A stretch of 64,000 nucleotides of DNA from Selaginella moellendorffii (Eukaryota > Streptophyta > Lycopodiopsida > Selaginellales > Selaginellaceae): contig NW_003314404.1 of NCBI RefSeq assembly GCF_000143415.4, positions 114,581 through 178,580 on the forward strand. Reading direction: 5' to 3'. A program made the translations under genes and the position numbers. Shown piece after piece: positions 12,701-21,837 of the stretch. How positions within the stretch are numbered: the stretch's first letter is position 1; each line of letters opens with the position of its first letter. The notes under the pieces were generated by a model, which saw nothing but the letters and a program-made list of their open reading frames with translations, made no database searches and had not been told where the DNA came from.

Positions 12701-13854
12701 CAATGCCAATGTCATTACTTCAAAGGTTTACATGAATATCAAGTGCCAACTCAACTTGACAGAATGCAACATAAATGCCACACTCTACCGATAGAGATTT
12801 ACAACACCCAACACCACTAACTTTTGTTCACAACACAGACAAGCTCATGCCACTCACTATCCAATCAAACTCAAAACTTAACCCAACACCAAGCTACTCC
12901 AGGAGCAATAGCAAAGTTCCCCAGAAAAGAATTGAGCATTGCAACCCAAGTCTTCCAATAGCAAGCCTAGACAAAATGGTATAGCGCTTCACCACTATCC
13001 ATCCCACAACTCACCATTTGTAAGACTATCATAACCAATATGCATTAAAGTAAGGACTCTTGATTGCATAATGTGAATACGAGCAATGAGTGAACACCTC
13101 GTTGCAAATCATCTCTCCAAGAGAAGAAGATGATTTACGTGTTTGATCCTTCGTTCCCGATGACTCTCTTTTCGGTTTCATCTTTGACCAAACCTCAAAC
13201 TTGCTTTCGCACTACCTTCAGTCCAATCCAAGAAAAGTTTATGAGAGAGCACGGCAATGATTACTTGAACCAATAGACTAATCCCTATAATCTTGATTGA
13301 TCCACTTGTAATCATGCCTAGGAAGGATCCACTAGTGCCGTGCTTAAACAGCTATGGACCAGCCTATTTGCCACTCATAGCAAACCCAGGGAAGGTTTGC
13401 TTTTACCTATGGTACAAGGAACAACTCATGGAACCGCTGATAGGCTAACATTAATCCTGCCAACTCAAAGTGTAACCTCAAGTTGCTAATGTGCCTCACT
13501 CACAAGCCCAAGCTCAAACTCATGTGAACGGAACACCTCAATTCATCTTATGAGCCCAAGAGCAAGCTCACATTATCACGGTACAAAAAAGGTAACAAAA
13601 ACCATACCCAAGGAACGATTGCGAAGCCTTTGCACCCAAACGTGTACCCACTCGGATCATTGTTTTTCATCTCTGCGTATGCAACGAGACTAGTTGCCCA
13701 ATCTCATTGGATAGTACTCGCCGAGACTCCCAAGGAACGATTGCGAAGCCTTTGCACCCAAACGTGTACCCACTCGGATCATCGTTTTTCATCTCTACGT
13801 AAGCAACGAGACTAGTTGCCCAATCTCATTGGATAGTACTCGCCGAGACTCATC
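9713..13854 (-). other. Internal region B of the composite, non-coding
   Basis: About 4.15 kb, collinear with internal A but lacking roughly 940 bp next to LTR 2, including the polypurine tract; the junction shows only an AC microhomology. It also carries a 122-bp tandem duplication near its primer site. No coding domain was recognised. Confidence 0.75.
13607..13850. repeat. 122-bp tandem duplication beside the primer binding site
   Basis: Two copies, 13607-13728 and 13729-13850, start CCCAAGGAACGATTGCG and end near CGCCGAGACT, with only a few differences. Internal A has one copy. On the element's own strand this duplicates the leader just downstream of the primer site. Confidence 0.85.
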
Positions 13855-13867
13855 CTCTGATACCAAA
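13855..13867 (-). other. Primer binding site of internal B
   Basis: Same TTTGGTATCAGAG directly after LTR 3 on the minus strand. This is the primer site that would serve reverse transcription of the whole composite. Confidence 0.82.
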
Positions 13868-15025
13868 TGTAGCGCACGTGGTTTTGACCCTTTATCCTAT
13901 GGTGATTTACCATAGGATAACACCACGAAGCGGAACCTAAACCCTCTTTGTGCCACGTGACAGATGCCACGTGTCACATGCCACGTGTCCATGCCACGTG
14001 TCCATAGGAACCCGAGGTTCAGGGCCTTGGGCCACTGAACGAAGGAACGGTGCCAAACTCCCAAGCATGGAGCCAAAGAGTGATGGAACCGAACCACGGA
14101 GCAACTCCCGAGCATAAAGCCCAAGGAGCGAAGGGACAGGAGCCCGGAGCGACTTGGAACAGTCCTAGAGTAACCAGCATCCCAATGCTAGGACTAGCGC
14201 GCAGAACGGAGCCAAACGGAGTTTGGCGCTATTTCGGCATACCGGTGGCCTAACGCGAGGACATGGGTACTCCACCAACTAGCATGGAATGGAGCTTGGG
14301 CTTAGACCCAAGCCGGACGCAGAACAAGGACAGGCACGCAAACGGAAGCTAGACTATGCCTCAGGTTGGTCGGCCATGCCCGACCTACCCACTATCCCTA
14401 CTATACATTTGGAACCCCCCATAGCCCCCCCCCCCCCCCCCCCCCTCCTTGAGGAACACACGCTTTGGGCTTTCACCCCAAGCCTCCCTTAGTATCAGGA
14501 GTTAGTCTCTGGGACAAGCTCGAAACTTACTAAATATGGAATGGCGCTAGATTGTGAATTTGGACACGGGACGAACACCATTGTGTTCAGGCCAATCTCT
14601 ACATTCCGTAAATATGCCAAATGAGTAGATCTAGACACTTTCCATAAATAGCATTTGGAACCAAAATGAGACTAACACAAAGGGTATGATAGCGAAGGTG
14701 TTTGGCAGACACAGTAAGCTATCATCCAGCGATATTGAGGGACCAATCTCAATACGCGAGGGTTCTTGTCAAGCCAGTGCAAGACAGAGCAAAAGAGAAC
14801 TAAGAGCCAGGCCGAGTATGCTCAGCTAGAAACACATAGGAGTTCTTACCTTATGTCCATCTGGCTAAGTACAGGTGCTAAGCCCAGTAAACTAACACTT
14901 AAACAAGAGGGGCTGATAAAAGGAACCAGCAATACCGACCTCCTGCCATCGTGGCAGTAAGGTAAGAGTGTCCGTAAGGACTAGCCGACAGGTAACTTTT
15001 GATACCCGAAGTCACATTCGCGACA
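13868..15025 (-). repeat. LTR 3 (5' LTR of the composite)
   Basis: 1,158 bp, nearly the same as LTR 1, including the five CACGTG motifs (clustered ones at 13954, 13968, 13982, 13995). The C run is expanded to 21 (14425-14445). As the upstream LTR on the minus strand it would hold the element's promoter; I see no convincing TATA box. Confidence 0.9.
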
Positions 15026-15030
15026 ATTTA
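15026..15030. repeat. Target site duplication ATTTA (right)
   Basis: Perfect partner of 2646-2650. No such duplication flanks the middle LTR, so the three-LTR structure entered as one unit or was rearranged internally after insertion. Confidence 0.88.
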
Positions 15031-15206
15031 GAACTCCTCATAACCCCCTTTGAGGAACGCATGCTTTAGGCTTTCATCTTTAGCTTGAGTGGAAATTGAA
15101 AAAGGGTCTAGCAATAATGATATCTTGCCGTTGTGGTAGTAAGAAAAGAATATCCGAAAAGACTAGCTGGTATATAATTTTCAATACTTGCAATCACATT
15201 TGCGAT
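15031..15206 (-). repeat. Old degenerate LTR, right part
   Basis: Continues the homology broken at 2650: GAGGAACGCATGCTTTAGGCTTTCA matches the younger LTR, then, after an internal loss of some 400 bp relative to it, AGCAATAATGATATCTTGCC and the end GTCACATTTGCGATA. The next bases on the minus strand, GAAAGGGGTGGT, could be the old polypurine tract. Confidence 0.8.
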
Positions 15207-16120
15207 AACCACCCCTTTCAAAAATACTCAACAATAATCATATTAGAAAGAAAAGAATACACCATGAAAGAACTAGTTATCTCATATATGCATGACACCA
15301 ATTGCAAAACATTAAAGTATCACTATTGTCTGTCCTAACAATTTTTTTCACAATGCCACAAACTTCAATATACAGAACATTATGCTTCCAATTGATCCTT
15401 GGCTTTTATTATAAAACCATTCCTTCCCAAAAATAACATCTATGCAACCAAGATTTATAACCTAGAATGAAAGATGGTTGAAAATTTCTTGAACCATCAA
15501 AATAACATTTAGAGTCTATTCATTATAAACATAAGTGCTACATCCATTTACCATAACCACCTAATAAATTACCAAACTTTTTTTCACAGATAAACCAAAT
15601 TTCTTCACCATTCTGGAGCTCAAAAAGTTATATGTAACACATAACTGCACAATTGTGAATGTTCTTTTTGGCCTTCATCATTAATGCCATATTCTTCATC
15701 AAGATTTATATCCCACTCCTATGATACTCAATGAAGAGTGAACCCTAACCCAACACAGGCCATAGAATATTTTCAGAAAATTCCTGTCACAAACAGCATT
15801 GACACAATTCTGGCAGTGAAAAGAGCCAAGTGTAGAGTGCACAAGTTTTCTATAAAAATGTTTCTACTGTAATTTGCTAATTTACTACTGAATTGTTCAT
15901 AGATGCCGAACAAACAGGGCACTGAAATATACTGGTAAGCAACAGAAGGAACAAATGCAGACAGCCATACTTGGAAGTTGCTGTTAACAAAGCATCAAAT
16001 GGGATCGAAGCTTCTGACATTAATAAAGATTCAGAGGACCTTGAAGTGTTTACTCTTGCAATAATACATAAGTTGCCTCGCAGAGTGAAATAGCTTGCAG
16101 GGTGTTCTGGAATTTGCATC
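15207..16120. other. Unassigned AT-rich spacer
   Basis: No convincing protein homology or repeat was recognised. The left end may be internal sequence of the old LTR element; the right end may include eroded 5' sequence of the adjacent cis-prenyltransferase pseudogene. Confidence 0.4.
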
Positions 16121-16124
16121 TGCC

Positions 16125-16795
16125 TTGGCATGTTGTGATGGGAATCTCTGCTGGACCAAAAGCCAATGGCCTCTCTGTCGATAAAGGTGTTGAAGCGTGT
16201 TTCCTGGAGACATCGCTCAGATCTCCAACCAGTGGGGGATCAAATCATTCATGGCATTTGCACTCTCAATCGTGAAGCTGAGACAAGTTGAGTTCTGGCT
16301 CGACCACCTGGAGAACATCCTCACACTTGATCATCCCAACACTGTGTTATAGTTTTTGATGATCTTCCCCATGATTGTTTGCAAGCTTACAGGATGGGTT
16401 CAAAGTTCGCTGCATTGGGACATGTCTCTGCTTCCAAGCTCTCTTCAGGCAAGGATTGCCGAGGCACACGAGATGACTAGCGATAGCAACGGTCTGAAGT
16501 TCATTCTGCCTATGGCGGCCGAGAAGATGTTGGTCAAGATTGCCGGCGAATAGCCTTCGAAGTTGAGCGCAGAGCTGTAAGGGCAAGTGACATTGATCAG
16601 GAAGAAGTGGGACGAAGAGGTGGGCGACCCCAGCGGGGAGCAAAGATTGAGCAACTTCATAGTGAACAACTTCATCTTCACAAAATTGGTGTTTGACAGA
16701 AAGTTATGGCCAGATTTCCGAGAGGAAGATTACGTGAGAGCTCTGGTGGAGTTTCAGGGAGGAAACAGACGATTTGGACGCCATGATAGTTGAAA
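16125..16795 (+). pseudogene. cis-Prenyltransferase (dehydrodolichyl/undecaprenyl diphosphate synthase family) pseudogene
   Basis: Broken frames recover the family blocks in order. A degenerate N-terminal block reads HVVMGISAGPKANGLSVDKG (about 16129-16188), where the catalytic HxxxDGN is already damaged. WGIKSFMAFALS (about 16237) resembles the family's WGI...AFS block, then VEFWLDHLENIL. LPSSLQARIAEAHEMT (about 16437) is followed by the C-terminal signature GEQRLSNFIV (about 16639) and LVFDRKLWPDFREEDYVRAL, then NRRFG near 16775. The family condenses isopentenyl diphosphate onto a prenyl chain to make dolichol or polyprenol precursors. Frameshifts near 16235 and 16560, stops and the lost catalytic motif make it non-functional. 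Introns appear absent, so a processed copy is possible. Confidence 0.75.
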
Positions 16796-16837
16796 GCTTG
16801 TATACCATCTCTAAAATACATGGACTACAATCATTAC

Positions 16838-18649
16838 TCAGCAAGCAGCCGCAACCTTGGTGTCTGGCATCTCCGCTTCTTGCGATACATCTTTCAGCCT
16901 CTCGGACATCTCCGCCACCTTTGCGTCATTCCCAGATCTCTGGTACGCATCCAGAAGAGCTCGTAGCGTTTTGGCCGGCCATTTTGCCCCCGCCGCCTCC
17001 ATGTCCGCGGCCACCTCCTCCATCCTCTCGTAACTCCCTGCCCTGGCCATCTCCAACACGACACTCTCGTAGCAATGCGAACTTAGCTCCATACCCGCCT
17101 CTCTACACTTCGCGTAGATCGTGTACACCCTCTCCACCGCTTTGCTCTCAGGCTGTTCCACGCCTCTCCGGCCAAAAGCTCCCACCATGGACTCAAACGC
17201 TGGGTCCTCCACAAAGCTGCCATCCTTGCGGTCGATCACTCGTCCCAAGTAGTTCTCGATCTCCTCGAGCCGGCCACATTGCGCATACAACTCAACGACA
17301 TAGCTCTGGAACGCCGACGTCGATGCAATCTCTGGAGTTGTCTCCACAAACTCGATCAGCTTCTCTATCCCTTCCACGGTCGCAGTCCTGCTGTGAGCCT
17401 TGGCGGCCTCCTCCACCGCCGGAACCGCGATGTTCTGCGGCAGCTGGGAGCTTTCCTCTCGCATCTCGCTGAGAACCTGGTGGAACCTGTCCAGCGCGTC
17501 CAGGCGAGAATAGCCGATGAGTAGCGCCGCGAAGGTCTCCGGGCTTCGCTTGAAAGGCTCGTCACCTTTCCTGCAAACCCTCTCCATCTCCTGGAACGTG
17601 CTCTCGAACCTGTCCATGCGTCCCATTTTCGCGTAGGCGTGCAAGAGCGTGTTGAAAGTTATGGCGTCCGGCGAGAGCCCGGCATCCCGGCACTCCCTCA
17701 CCATGGCCTCGAGGCCTTGCCAGTGGTGGTAGCGCGCAAACATGGCGATGAGGATGTGGTATGTCATGGCGTTTGGCGGGCACTCGCGGGAGAACTGCTT
17801 CATGCCGTGGAGGATTTGCATGGCGCTGTCGAGGTCGTTGTCCTTGGCGTAGGCGATGATGAGCGCGTTGCAGCACTGGCTGGATTTCCTCATTCCCTTC
17901 TCGAACATGTCGTCAAACCAGCTCCGAGCCAGCATTGTGTGCCCGACCACGCCGGCGTAGGAGATCATCATCGAGTAGAGCCGGTCGAGCTCCATGACCC
18001 TCGCGGATTTTAGAACAGTAGGATGGTCTTTCATCCAAGTGAAGATCTAAGACAAGCTTATCAGAACAAGGAGCGAAGATCTAAGAACAAAGCAGTCACT
18101 TACCTCCAGACTGTGGTGGTGATGCGGTCCTCCCATGAGATCGGCCACCATTGGAATCCAAAACCTTCCAAAGTCTCTCATGTAGCTCTTCTCGTCGAGG
18201 ATGGCCTCTCTCGCCTTGACAGCGGCACCATTCTCGATCCTGAGCCGGATGAGCCGCGCTGCGTAGCCGGGATGCGGCCTCTTGTCACCCCTGACTCCCG
18301 CCAGCGTCGATCCGCCAGTGGAAGTGGCCGGAGTGGATCCCTCCGGCTCCAATCCCACAATGTACTCGAGATAAGGAGTGTCGCTCCAGGCATCCACATC
18401 ATACTCTTGCGGCTTCACGAGCGGGGAGATCAACCTGGAATAGAGACGCGAACCTGGAATGGACAGACCCGTCCATCCCGATCGCCTTGCCGCGGGCGCC
18501 AATGCTGTGAACTCACCGCGAGAGAGAACGAATCCTCTGTCGGTGCCGCGCGGTGTGGACAATGCGAGCGCCGAAATGTGGAGGCAGCGCCGCCTGCCCA
18601 GCACGCGGAGGAGCGCCCGGGACGCGACGCCGCCGCTCACCATCGCCAT
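16838..18649 (-). CDS. P-class pentatricopeptide repeat protein, two exons, 584 aa
   Basis: Exon 1 is 18649-18104 (182 codons), then a 57-bp GT-AG intron (18103-18047), then exon 2 from 18046 to the stop at 16838. The splice keeps phase 0 and joins HHSLE to IFTWMKDHP. The first 45 residues are rich in R, S and A with few acids, as in organelle transit peptides. From about residue 190 come tandem 35-residue helical repeats, e.g. RLYSMMISYAGVVGHTMLAR, CNALIIAYAKDNDLDSAMQI and AITFNTLLHAYAKMGRMDRF. P-class PPR proteins bind organellar RNA and affect stability, splicing or translation. No E or DYW domain is present, so editing is unlikely. The target RNA is unknown. A broken paralogue lies at 38.2-39.9 kb, and a telo-box sits just upstream. 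Confidence 0.88.
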
Positions 18650-18664
18650 GGAGCTGGAAGGAAA

Positions 18665-18682
18665 TTTAGGGTTTAGGGTTTA
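18665..18682 (-). promoter_or_regulatory. Telo-box cluster upstream of the PPR start
   Basis: TTTAGGGTTTAGGGTTTA on the plus strand, ending 16 bp 5' of the PPR start codon. Plant telo-boxes (AAACCCTAA) are common in promoters or 5' leaders of growth, translation and organelle genes; function here is inferred. Confidence 0.5.
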
Positions 18683-18749
18683 AGCGTCTTTAGCGATGCC
18701 CGTCCTCTCGCACGGCTAGGCATCGAGCCTGCGATCGTGTTCCGAGCCC

Positions 18750-19078
18750 GCGGATCTTGCAAATGGCCGGCGCATCCACGCCGCCATCGCCCAATCCTCG
18801 CTCTCGCACAGGCACCAGAGCTACCTCGACAATCTCCTCCTCCAGATGTATGGCATTGCACAGTCGATCTCGGTCTTCCAATCCATGGGCGATGAGCGCC
18901 GTGACATCTTCTCCTGGAATCTCATGCTCGCGTCTCACGCCCAAAACTCGCCACTGCCCCAGTGCCAGTGATTCTCCTCACAGAAGCGCGCGTGAGACAT
19001 GGTGTCCTGGACGACCATCGTCTCCGCCACTAAGCTCAAGCCGAGCGCCCTCGTCAAACTCAAACAGGCAGGGCTGTG
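18750..19078 (+). pseudogene. PLS-type PPR fragment, inverted-repeat arm 1
   Basis: Plus-strand frame reads ADLANGRRIHAAIAQSS, then YLDNLLLQMYGIAQ, VFQSMGDERRDIFSWNLML and ASHAQNS. This is the usual N-terminus and first repeats of a PLS-class PPR protein (RNA editing factor family), followed by a stop near 18971 and decayed sequence (DMVSWTTIVS). About 18840-19078 is repeated in opposite orientation at 19690-19912, where the minus strand reads LQMYGIVQ, FSWNLMVAAHAQNS. It is a non-functional remnant. Confidence 0.75.
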
Positions 19079-19912
19079 AGAGGCACAAGATAGTTTACAT
19101 AGGAAAGCAAGCAGCGGCATCACAGGGGATTTGGCGAATCGCCCTCTCGGCATGCCCGAGCTCGCCCGATTTCGCAAGATTGTCGACGATGCACGACATT
19201 GCCAGGAGCGTGATGAAGGTCATGGAGTCTGGCGCCAGGCCCTCTTAGTTCATATATGGAAGATATTGATCGCGTCGCCGATCCTCCCTCTGCTGGCATT
19301 GATCGACACCAGGACGTTCCACGAGGTGGTGTCCCTGCGATGGATCCTCTGGAAGAGATCGACACTGTCGCGATTCCCGAGCTGGAGGTGCAAGGACAGC
19401 AAGAGATTTGCTAGCATCGCGCTGTGGCCTATCGAAGATCTCCTGGGCTTGGGGGAGATCTCCTCCCTGGAGATGCGCCCGGATCAAGCCAGTCCAGGCG
19501 AGCGGGGTCCAGGGCGCCGTGGATTCCATTCCAAGACACGAGATTTCTCTCCAGGATCCTGTGGAAGATCTCCAGCGCTTGCGGCAAATCCCGCAATGGG
19601 CATACGCTGGCGTTCCACGACACTGCGCACCACTGCGGCATTCTCTCGAAGGAATCTTTGGCATATACGAGGGCACTAGCATCCGGCTTGCGCTTAGCAG
19701 CGGAAACGATGCTCATCGAGGACACCACGTCTCGCAGGCGCTTCAGCAAGAAGAAGCACTAGCACTGGGGCAGTGGCGAGTTCTGGGCGTGAGCCGCAAC
19801 CATGAGATTCCAGGAGAAGATGTCACAGTGCTCATCGCCCATGGATTGGAAGACCGCGATCTACTGCACGATGCCATACATCTGGAGCCCTGCCTGTTCG
19901 AGTTTGACGTGC
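19079..19912 (-). pseudogene. PLS-type PPR fragment, inverted-repeat arm 2 and loop
   Basis: On the minus strand from 19912: LQMYGIVQ and FSWNLMVAAHAQNS (the arm shared with 18840-19078), then broken repeats including YAKDSFERMPQWCAVSWNA, ALEIFHRILERNLVSWNGI, RRDTTSWNVLVSINASRG (about 19350-19300) and MTFITLLAMSCIVDNLAKSG (about 19225-19165). SWN/SWNA cores and AxxIFxxM patterns are typical of PLS PPR proteins. Stops and frameshifts occur throughout, so no protein is made. A shorter piece of the same repeat (VSINASR) occurs near 40230 on the plus strand. Confidence 0.72.
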
Positions 19913-19966
19913 CTGGTAAGAATGATGTCCAGGTGACTGTATGCCATAATTTTTTGTTTCAGACAA

Positions 19967-21591
19967 GATCGCCTGGGCCAAGAAGCTGGACGACAAGCTA
20001 ACCGCAGATTTTGCTGAGGATGGCACTGACTGGGCAAGCCATGCGAAGTTTCGGAAGCTTGGAGCGCATGCCAAGAAAACATACATGTTCTTCACGGAGA
20101 TGAAAAGTTTCATATCGGCCTTGAGACATGTGTTGACAAACCAACCTCTGGGAAGACCACTGCTCTTGCTACTGTGGCTGGATATCTTCGGCAACTTTGG
20201 AAGACCACCTCCAAGAAGGTCAATGGCGAAGACTTCGTCCATGATCCCTTGAGGACAATGTGGCTGGCTCTTTTGTTGGGCTACATAGATGACCTTCCAG
20301 CCGAGTTTTCGCCCCAGTGCTGGACCTTGAAAGGATTAGAATTTTGGATCCTGTTGAGATTGTCAGAGGAGCTTCAACGCGTTTGACACCACGCTGAAGA
20401 GATAACCGGGGGCTGCCAACGCAGAAAGAAGAGATGAGGCTTACCATTTTATGAAGAGCAACTGGAGCACGTCGTTGTCTACTGCTCATCCGTCCGAAGT
20501 ATGTGGAGGATCAGATTAGTGAGCGACAAAAGCCCCACGTACATGTTAGTCACAGGTAGTGGCCTGGGGCTAACTTGTGTGCTTTTCGTTTTATCCAACA
20601 GGCTGAAGAACTGCATGCATATTGCGAACACGAGGTTTGTCGTGCCGGGCGGCTCCAAGCGGAGGTGAGCATAGTGTTTACTTCCTTCAAAGCCTACTGA
20701 TGGTTTGGAGTAGGAGGATCCAATTGTGGCGTTTTGCAGGCTTCCCAGAAGGCAAGAACACCGGAAGTGGAACGCGAAACGCATTAAGGTAAATGAAATG
20801 TGTGATTTTACGGCTTACCGACGCGATTAAGCAGGCTGATGGATCTGAAGAGCAGCTGACTTTGTCCGACATGCATCTCTGCTCGGAATTCAAAAGTGAC
20901 ACTGGCTGGGTTCCCAGGCCTGTTGCTCATTACGGGACCAGGAAGCTACGGGCCACGTACGACATGTACGAAGCTGGCGTGCAAGAGTATCTCCCAGAGG
21001 TCATCTCGCTGGAGGAGCTTCGTATCCGTGGTTGGCGGCGTGGAAACGATTATAACGGAGTTGCCGGACGCGCTAGACACTGGATGCTTCTACGTGGATA
21101 CAGAGACAGGAACAGGAAAATGTCTATCAGATTCTCTGCGTGCATGCACTATGGCGCTCATCAACGAGACTCTGCAGTGCAGGTCCGACTTTGAGGCTAG
21201 TAATGGTATCAGTGAATGGACAAGGCTGATCCGGCACGACGACAACAGTGCTCGGGTTGGGTGGAACGCCGAAATGGCAACTCTCATTTTCATCAAACAC
21301 TATGGTGTCGTTATTGACGCGCAAGGTCTGCAGCTTTACTTCAGACCTAAAGCGGTTGTTAGATTCGAAGGTGATTTTTCCCCCGTTTTGCTGCTCGCCG
21401 ACAAGATTTCTCGTTTCTTTGCACCTGTGAAGTTCAGCCACCCGGGAGTCGTTTGCTTTGGAGACAACGAGAGGCTCGTTTTGGGGGTGCAAATAGCGAC
21501 TGGCGTGGACGCGGTATTGAAGCATGGAGATATGGATACGCCATGGCCCAGGTTACAAGGAGGTGTTCATTTCTTTTGGCCGTTTGAGTGA
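19967..21591 (+). pseudogene. P-loop NTPase-like gene of unknown family, probably broken
   Basis: An intron-like segment (19919-19966, GTAAGA...TTTCAG) precedes DKIAWAKKLDDKLTADFAED. A different frame then gives a Walker A-like ETCVDKPTSGKTTALATVAG (about 20122-20180), followed by LRTMWLALLLGYIDDLPAEF. Later come DMYEAGVQEYLPEVISLEEL (about 20962-21025) and, shifted again, a 170-residue open stretch with ITELPDALDTGCFYVDTETG, MALINETLQCRSDFEA, VGWNAEMATLIFIKHYG and RFEGDFSPVLLLADKISRF, ending at 21591. At least two frame changes are not explained by clear introns. The layout (P-loop then a nuclease-sized C-terminus) vaguely recalls Crinkler/RHS-type proteins, but I cannot confirm this. The piece could be real with unrecognised introns. 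Confidence 0.5.
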
Positions 21592-21816
21592 ACTGCTGAA
21601 AGTCATCGACGACGGCTGCATCTCGAGAGTAGCAAGCACGTCACGGTGGCAAGCAACCCTGAAGAAGCTAAAGCTGAGGCAGAGGAGTTAAGAAAGCTTG
21701 GTGGAAGTGGAAATCCGTGTCGGCGTCTTCGCCATATTGCCATCACCACGATTGAATAATCTTCAGTTTTCCAGCCTCAGATTAGCCACTCAGCTTAAAT
21801 TAATTCCAAATGGGAA

Positions 21817-21827
21817 TTTAGGGTTTT
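21817..21827 (-). promoter_or_regulatory. Telo-box upstream of KRI1
   Basis: TTTAGGGTTTT, i.e. AAAACCCTAAA on the other strand, 11-21 bp 5' of the KRI1 start codon. Telo-boxes are frequent upstream of plant ribosomal and ribosome-biogenesis genes, which fits this gene. Confidence 0.5.
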
Positions 21828-21837
21828 TCTAGGGCAT

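Larger units (their letters stand above)
2651..15025 (-). mobile_element. Three-LTR, non-autonomous LTR retrotransposon composite (LARD-like)
   Basis: Layout: LTR (2651-3794), internal A (3795-8773), LTR (8774-9712), internal B (9713-13867), LTR (13868-15025). The element runs on the minus strand: LTRs then begin TGTCGCGCATG and end GCGCTACA, a tRNA-Met-type primer site follows the right and middle LTRs, and a purine tract precedes the left LTR. ATTTA flanks the whole unit (2646-2650 and 15026-15030), proving one insertion event for the composite. Neither internal region has gag, pol or any long frame, so it must depend on another element for proteins. The size and lack of coding fit the class called large retrotransposon derivatives; the family is not one I can name. 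Confidence 0.88.

Noticed and set aside
18023-18676. 217-codon plus-strand frame, and 16774-17472 plus
   Set aside because: Antisense shadows of the PPR gene, low-complexity proline/serine translation.
18665-18682. Telomere-like TTTAGGG repeats
   Set aside because: Only two units at a gene 5' end; a telo-box, not an internal telomere.
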